64,000 bases of DNA from a virus (IMGVR_UViG_3300025620_000004:1-64000); one strand, 5' to 3'; positions 6,516 to 14,492 are shown, counted from the stretch's first letter. The notes: a model not told the origin generated them from the letters alone. A program made the numbers and translations.

Positions 6516-6943
6516 TGTTAGCCGAAATAGCCGCAGCAAATGCTGCGTTTTCGGTCATCAAGCAAGCTCTTAGCAACGGAAAAGAAATCTTTGAAGTTGG
6601 AGAAGAAGCTACAAGATATTTTGATAATAAGTCTGTTGTAGCGAAGAAGTCGAACGCTCACGGCAACAAAGAAGAACTCTCAGCTTTCATGGAGTTACAG
6701 AAACTTAGAAAGCAAGAAGAATGGCTACGAGAGCATATGATTTATGCAGGCGACCCAGGAATCTGGGATGCGTGGCTCCAGTTTCAGTCCAATGCAAAAA
6801 GAGCTAGAGAAAAAGCGATTCGAGAAGAAAAGCAGCGTAAAGCAAAACAAATGGAATTCATCCTACTATGGATAAAAGTAGTAGCCGGTATCACAATATT
6901 GGTACCCGCTCTAGTATGGTTAATCGTAGGATTAGCCTCATAG
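6515..6943 (+). CDS. Conserved marine-phage membrane protein
   Basis: 142 residues. The N-terminal segment MLAEIAAANAAFSVIKQALSNGKE is followed by a charged helical region and GDPGIWDAWLQFQ. A highly basic helix (AKRAREKAIREEKQRKAKQ) and a C-terminal TM segment (FILLWIKVVAGITILVPALVWLIVGL) end it. From memory, this family recurs near terminase or lysis genes of marine phages. Its function is not known to me. The basic region before the membrane anchor would lie on the cytoplasmic side. Confidence 0.6.
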   Translation: MLAEIAAANAAFSVIKQALSNGKEIFEVGEEATRYFDNKSVVAKKSNAHGNKEELSAFMELQKLRKQEEWLREHMIYAGDPGIWDAWLQFQSNAKRAREKAIREEKQRKAKQMEFILLWIKVVAGITILVPALVWLIVGLAS

Positions 6944-6953
6944 GAGAAAGTCT

Positions 6954-7031
6954 ATGCCAAAAGGTAAAGGAACATACGGATCAACAGTCGGTCGACCAAA
7001 AAAGAAGAAGCCGAAGAAGAGAGGCAAGTAA
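6954..7031 (+). CDS. 25-residue Gly/Lys-rich basic peptide
   Basis: ATG at 6954 with AGGAGA upstream, TAA at 7029-7031. It starts MPKGKGTYGSTVGRPKKKK and ends in more Lys and Arg. I recall tiny proteins with this start as common in marine phages, often beside terminase and structural genes. Nucleic-acid binding is likely from charge. It is too short for most gene callers. Confidence 0.55.
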   Translation: MPKGKGTYGSTVGRPKKKKPKKRGK

Positions 7032-7032
7032 T

Positions 7033-7215
7033 ATGGAAATTTCAGAAAGACGCGGACGCTGGGTGCTTATTGATAATAATGGAAAGACTACTAAGCATGC
7101 TACAGAAGAAGAGGCCAAAAAAGCCGCTGGCTGGGTTCCTCCAGTAGAGGAGATTTTAGATGGCAGCAAAGAAAAGAAGGAAGACGGCAAAGAAAAAGCC
7201 GGTACCGACAAATAA
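7033..7215 (+). CDS. Small charged protein of unknown function
   Basis: 60 residues from the ATG at 7033 (MEISERRGRWVLIDNNGKTT), one base after the previous stop. The N-terminal part RGRWVLIDNNGKTTKHATEEEAKKAA looks like a short beta hairpin plus helix domain that reads a repeat or nucleic acid. The C-terminus is Lys/Glu/Asp-rich and disordered. Its last 56 nt overlap the next gene. No family is named with confidence. Confidence 0.5.
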   Translation: MEISERRGRWVLIDNNGKTTKHATEEEAKKAAGWVPPVEEILDGSKEKKEDGKEKAGTDK

Positions 7216-7348
7216 AAGACTCTATGCCTCTGTAAAAGCTACAGTAAAACGAAAGTTTAAAGTATACCCTTCCGCATATGCAAATGCCTTCCTAGTAAAA
7301 GAGTATAAGCGAAGAGGTGGTAAGTACCGAATGGGGGTCAAGAAATGA
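7160..7348 (+). CDS. DUF5872-like small basic protein
   Basis: 62 residues: a Lys/Arg-rich start (MAAKKRRKTAKKKPVPTNK), then a compact motif (LYASVKATVKRKFKVYPSAYANAFLVKEYKRRGGKY). From memory this matches the DUF5872 family found in many phages and large viruses. Its function is undetermined; charge suggests nucleic-acid or capsid contact. It overlaps both neighbours. Confidence 0.6.
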   Translation: MAAKKRRKTAKKKPVPTNKRLYASVKATVKRKFKVYPSAYANAFLVKEYKRRGGKYRMGVKK

Positions 7349-7617
7349 GTCTCAAGAAATGGTTCAAAGAAGAATGGGTAGACATCTCCCGTCCAAAGAA
7401 GGGCGGAGGTTACGCTAAGTGTGGTAGAGGCAAAGCAAAAAGCAGCAAGTACCCGAAGTGTGTGCCCAAAGCAAAAGCAGCTCGTATGACTGCAGCACAG
7501 AAAAAGTCTGCTATTAGAAGAAAAAGAAAAGCAGGCAACCCTGGTGGTAAACCCACTATGGTAAAAACATTCGTGAAAAAGAAGCGTAAAGCTACTATGA
7601 AGCGAAGAAAGAAATAG
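7345..7617 (+). CDS. DUF6321-like Lys-rich protein
   Basis: 90 residues. The ordered N-terminal half is KKWFKEEWVDISRPKKGGGY plus KYPKCVPKAKAARMT, with two or three Cys. The tail is almost all Lys and Arg. I recall the WVDISRPKKGGGY motif as a conserved phage family (DUF6321, moderate certainty). The two Cys motifs CGRGK and KCVP could bind metal. It overlaps the previous stop by 4 nt, so translation is coupled. Confidence 0.6.
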   Translation: MSLKKWFKEEWVDISRPKKGGGYAKCGRGKAKSSKYPKCVPKAKAARMTAAQKKSAIRRKRKAGNPGGKPTMVKTFVKKKRKATMKRRKK

Positions 7618-7702
7618 GGTGTCAAGTGGCACTCTTTGCTAGGCCCTTTCCTGATATATCGGACACATTTTTTACCAAGGGCAGGACAATACGGAGAAAC
7701 AG

Positions 7703-7894
7703 ATGAAGTATTTAGTTATAGTATCTGCACTACTACTCGGAGCTTGTGGAACCATGAATGCAGCCATTGACGGCACGCAGGCCATGGTAAACAATACTCT
7801 AAGCGGAGTAGGCAACACAGTAGCAGATATTACAGTAGCAGTCGGACAAGACGTCAAAGGTGTCGTCGATTCCGGCAAGCAAGACAAGGAGTAA
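7703..7894 (+). CDS. Small lipoprotein
   Basis: 63 residues: MKYLVIVSALLLGAC has a clear lipobox with Cys15 as the lipidated residue. The mature part is about 48 residues, Val/Gly/Asp-rich, without a proline-rich segment. It resembles entericidin-like small lipoproteins. An o-spanin role is possible by size but not supported by composition. It is preceded by CGGAGA and by an 85-bp gap that holds no clear signal. Confidence 0.6.
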   Translation: MKYLVIVSALLLGACGTMNAAIDGTQAMVNNTLSGVGNTVADITVAVGQDVKGVVDSGKQDKE

Positions 7895-7899
7895 TCTTT

Positions 7900-8208
7900 A
7901 TGCCAGCAAAGCGAAAAGCGAGGAAGAAAAAAGACTCAAGGTTAAAACGGGCAGGCGTTAGCGGTTATAATAAACCCAAACGTACTCCAGGCCACGCTAA
8001 AAAGTCTCACATCGTTGTAGCTAAGTCTGGCGGTAAAGTGAAAACAATTCGTTTCGGCCAGCAAGGAGCTAAAACGGCAGGGAAGCCGAAGGCTGGAGAA
8101 TCTGCAGCAGCAAAAGCAAAGCGTAAAAGTTTCAAAGCACGACACGCTAAGAATATCGCTAAAGGCAAAATGTCAGCAGCATATTGGGCGGATAAAGTAA
8201 AATGGTAG
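7900..8208 (+). CDS. Basic conserved marine-phage protein
   Basis: 102 residues, very rich in Lys and Arg. The core has a recognisable pattern (KSHIVVAKSGGKVKTIRFGQQGAKTAGKPK) and a conserved C-terminus ending SAAYWADKVKW. I recall this family from many marine phages, always next to terminase or portal genes. A DNA-binding or packaging role is plausible. The function is unproven. Confidence 0.6.
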   Translation: MPAKRKARKKKDSRLKRAGVSGYNKPKRTPGHAKKSHIVVAKSGGKVKTIRFGQQGAKTAGKPKAGESAAAKAKRKSFKARHAKNIAKGKMSAAYWADKVKW

Positions 8209-8519
8209 ACGACAAGAATTTTCATCCCGCAGACACTAATGGGGACGGAGAAGTTTCCGACGCCGAACAACAAATGTATATGGAATTCAAGCGCAAAGAA
8301 CTTGAAGACCAAGATGCACAGCGTGATGCAATGCGAAAGATGACATGGTTTTCCTTATCAGGAATGCTACTTTATCCTTTCGGCATATTCTGCACATCAT
8401 TATTCGGATTAGATAGCGCCGCTAAAATAATCGGTGATATTGCTCCCACTTACTTTGTAGCTATCGCAGCCCTGGTTTCAGCATTCTTTGGAGCCAACGC
8501 ATATGCAGGGAAGAAATAA
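8202..8519 (+). CDS. EF-hand membrane protein, candidate holin
   Basis: 105 residues. A perfect 12-residue EF-hand loop lies at 11-22 (DTNGDGEVSDAE, with D, N, D, S and E at calcium positions). A charged helix (about 23-46) and two TM segments (about 48-68 and 78-100) follow. Two TM helices, small size and the position in a cluster of membrane genes fit a holin. The calcium loop is unusual for one. The stop overlaps the next start. Confidence 0.55.
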   Translation: MVDDKNFHPADTNGDGEVSDAEQQMYMEFKRKELEDQDAQRDAMRKMTWFSLSGMLLYPFGIFCTSLFGLDSAAKIIGDIAPTYFVAIAALVSAFFGANAYAGKK

Positions 8520-9097
8520 TGGAAATGTTACTTGATTTAGCAATGACTTTTTGGCAGTGGACAGTACTCGCAGTACTGGTACTCATTGGTTTTATAGTAA
8601 ACAAAGTAGATAAAAAAGAAGAAACACTGGTAGGATTTAAATATAAGTTTATGCCAGTTATGTCACCTTTACCGATCAAAACAAAAGATAAAGGTTTTTG
8701 GAAAGGTATCCTAATGTGGTTACTCGGTACACGTAAGTGGAAAATCGAACAAGATTTTAACTATACTCTGAATGATGTAGAATATAAGATTCCTGCGGGG
8801 TTTGAGTTTGATGGAGCATCTGTTCCTAAGTTTCTCGCAACTTTCTTATCACCAGTAGGAGTACTGCTTATGGGTGGCCTAGTGCACGACTATGGGTACA
8901 AGTATGCAACTCTTATGAAGAAAGATGGAAGCGATATCGGTTATCATGATCAGAAGTTTATGGATGGAATCTTCCGAGACATCTGCATCGAAGTTAATGG
9001 TTTTCGAGTTCTTAACTACCTCGCATACTGGTCTTTACGTTTAGCAGGATTTGTAGCTTGGAACGGACATAAAAAGAGAGGCACTCATGTTGCATAA
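8519..9097 (+). CDS. DUF1353 family protein with N-terminal membrane anchor
   Basis: 192 residues. One TM helix (about 8-28), then a soluble domain with the DUF1353 signature: YKIPAGFEFDGASVPKF followed by GGLVHDYGYKY. The conserved His-Asp-Tyr and the later YHDQKFMD look like a catalytic or metal site. Phage DUF1353 proteins often sit near lysis or tail genes and have been suggested to be peptidases. No classical endolysin is visible in this window, so a lysis role deserves consideration (inference). Confidence 0.65.
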   Translation: MEMLLDLAMTFWQWTVLAVLVLIGFIVNKVDKKEETLVGFKYKFMPVMSPLPIKTKDKGFWKGILMWLLGTRKWKIEQDFNYTLNDVEYKIPAGFEFDGASVPKFLATFLSPVGVLLMGGLVHDYGYKYATLMKKDGSDIGYHDQKFMDGIFRDICIEVNGFRVLNYLAYWSLRLAGFVAWNGHKKRGTHVA

Positions 9098-9221
9098 ATT
9101 ACTAAAGAAAAAAGATGCATTAATACTTATAGGTGTTTCCACAGCAGTTCTACTGTTTGGAAATCTATTAGCCTGGGCTGGTTTAGCTTGGGGACTCTGG
9201 TCAATCATAAAAGAAGATTAA
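9087..9221 (+). CDS. 44-residue membrane protein
   Basis: ATG at 9087 with AGAGAGG upstream, TAA at 9219-9221, one base before the large terminase ATG. It starts MLHKLLKKKDALILIGVSTA and has a basic N-terminus and two closely spaced hydrophobic stretches. It may be a small holin or antiholin-like protein with the two preceding genes. Confidence 0.55.
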   Translation: MLHKLLKKKDALILIGVSTAVLLFGNLLAWAGLAWGLWSIIKED

Positions 9222-9222
9222 T

Positions 9223-10527
9223 ATGGCAGTAGAAGTAAGCCGCAGAGATATTATCTCTGACGAAATAGTTGAATTAAGATCTGAGACAAAGTTTCTAAAA
9301 CTTCCAATAGCTCCGTACTTGGAGCTATTGAATGTCACTCCCTTACCGTCGCAGATAGCAATTATCAATGCGATTAACGATCCTAAATATCGTTTTGTCT
9401 CTGCCGCAGTCTCGCGCAGACAGGGTAAAACCTACATAGCCAATATCATTGGACAGCTCGTGTCTTTGGTACCTGGCTCCAACATTCTAATAATGTCCCC
9501 CAACTACTCTTTGTCTCAGATCTCTTTCGATCTACAGAGAAATCTAATTAAACATTTTGATTTAGAGGTTACAAAAGATAACGCCAAGGATAAAGTTATC
9601 GAAATCTCTAATGGATCTACTGTAAGAATGGGTTCTGTTAATCAGGTCGATTCTTGTGTAGGTAGATCTTATGACCTTATCATCTTTGATGAGGCCGCAC
9701 TCGCTGACGGCAAGGACGCCTTCAACGTTGCACTTCGTCCTACTCTGGACAAGCCAAACTCCAAAGCAATCTTTATTTCCACACCACGGGGTCGTAACAA
9801 CTGGTTCTCTGAGTTCTTCTACAGAGGCTTTTCTGACGACTTCCCAGAATGGGCATCAATAAGAGCAACTTATCGAGACAACCCTCGTATGTCTGAGTCT
9901 GATATTTCAGAAGCGCGTAAGTCTATGTCAGAGGCTGAGTTTAAGCAAGAGTACGAAGCTGACTTTAATACTTATGAAGGACAGATCTGGAAGTTTAACT
10001 TTGAGACACAGGTGAAAGACCTGTCTCAGTTTGATACTAGTAAGATGGACGTCTTTGCGGGGTTGGACGTAGGTTTCAAAGATCCAACAGCAATGTGTGT
10101 AATTGCCTATGACTGGGATGATGACAAATACTATCTAGTGGATGAGTATATGAATAATGAGCGCACTACAGAACAGCACGCAGAAGAGATACAAAAACTC
10201 ATTAACAAATGGGATATAGACTATATCTATATTGATTCCGCAGCACAGCAAACTCGTTTTGACTTAGCGCAGAACTATGATATTAGTACTATTAACGCGA
10301 AGAAGTCTGTACTGGATGGCATTGGTCATGTGTCTGCAATTATTGATAATGATAAACTTTATGTGGACCAGGAGTGTAAACAATCGCTCATATGTCTAGA
10401 CTCTTATCAATGGGATCCTAACCCAAATCTAATAAGAGAAAAACCGAAGCACAACATGGCTTCGCACATGGCAGACGGTCTTCGCTACGCACTTTATTCA
10501 TTCCAAACCTCACAAGTGTCCTTCTAG
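9223..10527 (+). CDS. terL: Terminase large subunit
   Basis: 434 residues, near the usual length for this motor. ATPase domain: Walker A VSRRQGKT (63-70), Walker B DLIIFDEAA (151-159, catalytic Glu next to Asp), coupling motif STPRG (186-190). RNase H-like nuclease domain: D282 in LDVGFKDPT, D338 in YIDSAAQQ, D418 in MADGLRYAL. It packages DNA through the portal and cuts concatemers. The HNH gene follows after a promoter and may assist cleavage. Confidence 0.95.
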   Translation: MAVEVSRRDIISDEIVELRSETKFLKLPIAPYLELLNVTPLPSQIAIINAINDPKYRFVSAAVSRRQGKTYIANIIGQLVSLVPGSNILIMSPNYSLSQISFDLQRNLIKHFDLEVTKDNAKDKVIEISNGSTVRMGSVNQVDSCVGRSYDLIIFDEAALADGKDAFNVALRPTLDKPNSKAIFISTPRGRNNWFSEFFYRGFSDDFPEWASIRATYRDNPRMSESDISEARKSMSEAEFKQEYEADFNTYEGQIWKFNFETQVKDLSQFDTSKMDVFAGLDVGFKDPTAMCVIAYDWDDDKYYLVDEYMNNERTTEQHAEEIQKLINKWDIDYIYIDSAAQQTRFDLAQNYDISTINAKKSVLDGIGHVSAIIDNDKLYVDQECKQSLICLDSYQWDPNPNLIREKPKHNMASHMADGLRYALYSFQTSQVSF

Positions 10528-10550
10528 CGATACCTACTCAAAAATAGTTA

Positions 10551-10579
10551 TTGACAAGTCACCCCAAAGCCGATATAAT
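10551..10579 (+). promoter_or_regulatory. Promoter P4, head genes
   Basis: TTGACA (10551-10556), 17 bp, TATAAT (10574-10579); the upstream AAAAATAGTTA resembles the family block. It lies between the large terminase and the HNH gene and would start head-gene transcription. Confidence 0.85.
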
Positions 10580-10612
10580 TCTTTAAATGAAAAATCGAGG
10601 AACCAAAGGAAA

Positions 10613-10978
10613 ATGCCTAAGCTAAAACGCGATGTAGTAAAATATGTACGAGATAAGGCAAAGTCCAAGTATGCAAAGGGTTCCTCTTGTGAGATTTGTG
10701 GCGAAACAGAGCAGTTAGACTTTCACCACTTTTACAGTTTAACTCCTTTGTTGAATCAATGGTTAACAAAGAACAAACACAATCCTGAGTACATTCAGTC
10801 ACTTCGGGATGACTTTATAGAAGAGCATCATGCTGAGCTATATGACGACACAGTTACTCTGTGCCATACTCATCATTTAAAATTGCACTCAATTTACGGC
10901 AAAGACCCTGGGCTTGGAACAGCTAAAAAGCAGATGCGCTGGGTGGAGATTCAAAGAGAAAAACATGGCTTGGTATAA
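10613..10978 (+). CDS. HNH endonuclease next to terminase
   Basis: 121 residues, with AAAGGAAA before the ATG. HNH fold: zinc cysteines CEICG, DFHHFYSL with the catalytic His, then TLCHTHHLKLHSIYG, which carries the second zinc ligands and the final His. Small HNH proteins beside terminase and portal genes can be needed for cutting during packaging. That pairing is established for other phages and inferred here. It overlaps the portal start by 14 nt. Confidence 0.8.
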   Translation: MPKLKRDVVKYVRDKAKSKYAKGSSCEICGETEQLDFHHFYSLTPLLNQWLTKNKHNPEYIQSLRDDFIEEHHAELYDDTVTLCHTHHLKLHSIYGKDPGLGTAKKQMRWVEIQREKHGLV

Positions 10979-12164
10979 TCCTTTTGAGAAAAAACCTGTA
11001 GAAGTTGAAGAGAAGCTGAATCCTGCACAGCAGTTTTACGGCAACGATATTCAAACTTCTCGTGAGCCTACCTTTTCTTATGAGAGAGCTTACGAAGAGC
11101 TAGAAGTCGTAAATCGTGCAGTAAACATTATTGTAGATGATGCAGCCGAAATCCCTACACAAGTAGGCGGACAACATAAAGGCAATAGCATCATTAAAGG
11201 CATCAAACGTGCTAAAGTAGACTTACTTTTAAACCAAGAGCCTAATCCTTTCCAAGACATTAATACTTTCAAGCGTAACTTAATTATTGACTTTATACTT
11301 GATGGTAACATCTTTATCTACTATGATGGAGCACATCTCTATCACTTACCAGCAGACAAGATGACTATTCACGCTAGCTCGGATACTTACATTGAAAAGT
11401 TCACTTACAATGAGAAAGTAAATTATAAGCCTAGTGAGATTATACATATTAAAGAGAACTCCTTTTACTCAATTTATAGAGGTGTTCCACGTTTAAGCCC
11501 TGCTTTACGTACTATGCAACTTATGATGAAGATGCGTAAGTTCCAAGATAACTTCTTTAAGAATGGTGCTGTTCCAGGCTTGGTACTCAAGTCACCAAAC
11601 ACACTCTCTGAGAAGATTAAAGAACGTATGATGGTGTCGTGGCAGTCACGATATCAACCAGAAGCAGGCGGTCGTAGACCCCTTATTTTGGACGGTGGAA
11701 TTGAAGTAGATTCTATCTCAAATGTAAATTTTAAAGATCTTGATTTTCAAAATAGTATCGCAGACAATGAAAAGATAATTTTGAAGGCGCTCGGAGTACC
11801 TCCAATTATGATGGACTCTGGCAACAACGCCAACATTCGCCCAAATATGCGGATGTATTATCTTGAGACTATACTTCCTATAGTTCGAAAAATTAATTTT
11901 GCGTGCGAAAGATATTTCGGTTTCGAGTTAAAAGAAGACATCAGTGATATACCCGCTCTACAGCCTGAGCTGAGAGATGCATCCGCTTACTACACATCAC
12001 TAGTAAACGGTGGTATTATTACTGCCGCAGAAGCAAGAGAACGATTGGGTTTCGAAGCTATCGAAGGCACAGAAGAAATAAGAGTTCCTGCAAATATCGC
12101 AGGTTCTGCAACTAATCCCGATGAGGGCGGAAGACCAGAGGAAACAAACGAAGATGGCGAATAG
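10965..12164 (+). CDS. Portal protein (HK97-type)
   Basis: 399 residues from ATG 10965 (MAWYNPFEKKPVE). The longer frame to 10914 has no start signal, whereas 10965 follows an AAAGAGAAA stretch. Features of HK97-like portals are present: YERAYEELEVVNRAVNIIVDDAAEIP near the N-terminus, LLLNQEPNPFQDINTFKR, FILDGNIFIYY, a central RGVPRLSPAL segment, GVPPIMM in the clip/stem region and an acidic polar C-terminus. It forms the dodecameric DNA channel. Confidence 0.92.
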   Translation: MAWYNPFEKKPVEVEEKLNPAQQFYGNDIQTSREPTFSYERAYEELEVVNRAVNIIVDDAAEIPTQVGGQHKGNSIIKGIKRAKVDLLLNQEPNPFQDINTFKRNLIIDFILDGNIFIYYDGAHLYHLPADKMTIHASSDTYIEKFTYNEKVNYKPSEIIHIKENSFYSIYRGVPRLSPALRTMQLMMKMRKFQDNFFKNGAVPGLVLKSPNTLSEKIKERMMVSWQSRYQPEAGGRRPLILDGGIEVDSISNVNFKDLDFQNSIADNEKIILKALGVPPIMMDSGNNANIRPNMRMYYLETILPIVRKINFACERYFGFELKEDISDIPALQPELRDASAYYTSLVNGGIITAAEARERLGFEAIEGTEEIRVPANIAGSATNPDEGGRPEETNEDGE

Positions 12165-12465
12165 ACCACAAAGAATTAAACTATGTCGTGACTTAGCAAT
12201 GTATTTTGCTGAAAAAGGTAAGATTATGACCCAAGACGAGTATGTTAAGCAAACCGACAAACCCGTTATGTTAACAGGGATTCGCAACGTAGGAAGAAGT
12301 TATTCACGAGCAATTATTATGATGCAAAAAGCACATCCAGAACTTATGGAATTGATCGAGAAGAAAAAAGCAGAAGCAGCTAAACCTGTTCCTGCTCCAG
12401 CACCAAAGCCAGCACCAAAGGCCGCGGTCAAGCCTGCCCCTAAACCGGCAGTAAAAAAGGATTAA
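12154..12465 (+). CDS. Small helical protein with Pro/Ala/Lys tail
   Basis: 103 residues from ATG 12154, overlapping the portal by 11 nt. The N-terminal 70 residues form an HTH-like or helical domain (RIKLCRDLAMYFAEKGK, DEYVKQTDKPVMLTGIRNVGRSYSRAIIMMQ). The last about 35 residues are a low-complexity Pro-Ala-Lys tail (PAPAPKPAPKAAVKPAPK). It lies between portal and capsid, so it may be a head-assembly accessory. No family is recognised. Confidence 0.6.
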   Translation: MANRPQRIKLCRDLAMYFAEKGKIMTQDEYVKQTDKPVMLTGIRNVGRSYSRAIIMMQKAHPELMELIEKKKAEAAKPVPAPAPKPAPKAAVKPAPKPAVKKD

Positions 12466-12468
12466 GAT

Positions 12469-14448
12469 ATGAATAAAATCTTTAATCTGACGTCTACTTT
12501 CAAGACTCATGCAGAAGATGACGGCTCTGTAATGATTCGTGGAATGGCAAGCACGGCTGACTTTGATCGCGCGGGTGACTCCATTTCAGCAGAAGCATGG
12601 CAGAAGGGTGGACTAAAGAACTTTGAAAAGAATCCAATTATCCTGTTTAATCATGACTATGATAAACCAATTGGTCGAGCTACAGGTCTGAAGTCCGGAC
12701 CAGATGGCTTGGAGCTGGAATGTAAGATTAGTAAGGCCGCGCCTGCTAATGTTGCTCAACTAGTTAAAGACGGTGTTCTTGGGGCCTTTTCCGTAGGTTT
12801 CCGAGTCAAGGATGCTGATTATATTAAGGAAACCGACGGACTAATGATTAAGGACGCTGAATTATTCGAGGTATCAGTTGTATCTGTACCCTGCAATCAG
12901 TCAGCTACTTTTTCGCTCGCGAAGTCTTTCGACTCAGATGCTGAGTACGAAGAATTCAAAAAAACTTTCACAAATCGTGTAGATCTAGCAGGTCAGTCTC
13001 TGGCTAAGGATGAAGTTATTACTTCGGGAATAGCTAGTGACACACCTCAAAGCGCGGAGAAATCCGTAGATCAGGAGATCAAGATGGATAATCAAAACAT
13101 CGACTTGGAAGCTTTTGCAAAGAAGGTAGCTGAAGACACAGCTGCTAAGATTGCTATGAAGCAAGCCGAGCAAAAAGCAGCTGAGCAAGCAGAAGTAGAA
13201 AAAGCAGCTGAACAGGCTTCATTTATTGAAGCACAAGAAATCAAAGTTAAGACTGGTATTCAGTCTGGCGTTGAATCACTAATGAGCAACTTCGAAGCTA
13301 AGCTGACTGAAAAGGACGCTAAGATGGACGAAGTACTCGCATCATTCAAAACAGAACTAGAAGAGAAGTCTTCTGAAATCGAAGCTATGCGTAACAGCAA
13401 GCGTACTTTCGGTGACCGTTCTGAAAAAGGCGACGTTACTAAGTGGGGCAAAGACTTCATGCACGCTTCATTGCTTGGTACTATGACTGGCAAGGGCATG
13501 GACACTGATTTTGCTCGTGGCGTTATGGAAAAAGCTGGTATCGACTATGCTAGCAACGCTGGCGACATCGATCAAGAAGTTGCTCGTCAAATCGAAAAAG
13601 AAGTTACTCTAAACTTGCGTACAGCTGGTCTGTTCCGTGAGATTCAGGTGAATGGTGCTGCTACTGTAATGCCAATCCAGCCTGACGTAGAGGCCGCTAC
13701 TTTCCAAACTGGTGCAGCTGCAGCAGGTAACTTGGAAAACCGTGGTGCTTCAGACAACACTTTCAAGCCTTCACAGGTAATCTTGAACGCTTATCGTTTG
13801 ATTAGCCAGACTTTCATGGACAACAACGTAGATGAGCAAGTTCTTATCAACCTAATGCCTATGCTTGTTGACTCAGTAGCACGTGCTCACGCTCGCGCTG
13901 TTGATAACGCTATCATCAACGGTTCAGGTTCTATCACTGGTCTTGACGGCTATGCCGCAGCTAGTGGTTCAAGCATCGACCTCGATGGCGGTTCAATCGC
14001 CGCAGGTAACTCAGCTACATTGACTGCAGCTGGCCTCCTTACTGCTCGTAAAGCTATGGGTAAGTATGGTGTTAACCCTGCTGATGTTGCATACATCGTG
14101 TCACAAGCTCGTTACTTCGAACTTATCGAAGATGCAGGCTTCCAGGACGTTACTGATGTAGGTTCTGATCTGGCAACTAAGATCACTGGTCAAATCGGAT
14201 CTGTATTCGGTTCACCTGTAATCGTATCTGACAGCTTCGCTACTGAAGGTGCTGGTGTACCTGTAGCCTTCGCTGTTAACTCACGTAACTATGTTATCCC
14301 ACGTCTACGTGGCGTAACTGTTGAGACTGACTATGAAGTTGGTAATCAGCGCAACGTAGTAGTTGCTTCACAAGCCCTAGGCTTTGAAGAGCTAGTAGCC
14401 GGTGCGACTGGTAACGAACCTGTAGTTAAGATTGACTGCGTAGCTTAA
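12469..14448 (+). CDS. Fused prohead protease, scaffold and major capsid protein
   Basis: 659 residues. Residues 1-150 are an S78-type prohead protease: catalytic His62 in LFNHDYDKPIG and Ser108 in GAFSVGFR, with ELFEVSVVSVP after it. Residues about 160-305 are Ala/Glu/Lys-rich coiled coil (scaffold or delta domain). Residues about 310-659 are an HK97-fold capsid with typical segments such as AHARAVDNAIINGSGS and RGVTVETDYEV. Codon use becomes very regular in the capsid part, as in highly expressed genes. A strong internal start at 13084 should give scaffold-capsid without protease. The fused form would be the minor product (inference). Confidence 0.92.
   Translation: MNKIFNLTSTFKTHAEDDGSVMIRGMASTADFDRAGDSISAEAWQKGGLKNFEKNPIILFNHDYDKPIGRATGLKSGPDGLELECKISKAAPANVAQLVKDGVLGAFSVGFRVKDADYIKETDGLMIKDAELFEVSVVSVPCNQSATFSLAKSFDSDAEYEEFKKTFTNRVDLAGQSLAKDEVITSGIASDTPQSAEKSVDQEIKMDNQNIDLEAFAKKVAEDTAAKIAMKQAEQKAAEQAEVEKAAEQASFIEAQEIKVKTGIQSGVESLMSNFEAKLTEKDAKMDEVLASFKTELEEKSSEIEAMRNSKRTFGDRSEKGDVTKWGKDFMHASLLGTMTGKGMDTDFARGVMEKAGIDYASNAGDIDQEVARQIEKEVTLNLRTAGLFREIQVNGAATVMPIQPDVEAATFQTGAAAAGNLENRGASDNTFKPSQVILNAYRLISQTFMDNNVDEQVLINLMPMLVDSVARAHARAVDNAIINGSGSITGLDGYAAASGSSIDLDGGSIAAGNSATLTAAGLLTARKAMGKYGVNPADVAYIVSQARYFELIEDAGFQDVTDVGSDLATKITGQIGSVFGSPVIVSDSFATEGAGVPVAFAVNSRNYVIPRLRGVTVETDYEVGNQRNVVVASQALGFEELVAGATGNEPVVKIDCVA
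13073..13086 (+). promoter_or_regulatory. Internal ribosome binding site and ATG for scaffold-capsid product
   Basis: AGGAG (13073-13077), 6-nt spacer, ATG (13084-13086), in frame with the fusion at codon 206 (MDNQNIDLEAFAKK). This is the best Shine-Dalgarno in the region and lies just between protease and scaffold domains. It predicts a 454-residue HK97 gp5-like product ending at 14448. Confidence 0.7.
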
Positions 14449-14465
14449 TTTAAAAGCAAAACGAG

Positions 14466-14492
14466 AGGGGAGTTCGCTCCCCTTAAGTTTTT
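14466..14492 (+). terminator. Hairpin after capsid gene (partial terminator)
   Basis: AGGGGAG (14466-14472), TTCG loop, CTCCCCT (14477-14483), then TAAGTTTTT. It has a stable UUCG tetraloop and a short, interrupted U tract. It probably attenuates transcription after the abundant capsid mRNA and protects its 3' end. Confidence 0.7.

Noticed and set aside
7222-7632. Minus-strand frame of 136 codons
   Set aside because: Antisense to two Lys-rich genes whose AAR codons read as Phe/Leu; a composition artefact.
7618-7702. Possible terminator with GCCCTT...AAGGGC
   Set aside because: The loop is about 28 nt and no U tract follows the second arm.
12469-14448. Protease-capsid fusion as a sequencing or assembly artefact
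   Set aside because: Frame is continuous over a long scaffold region, with normal codons and a well-placed internal start; no sign of a lost stop codon.
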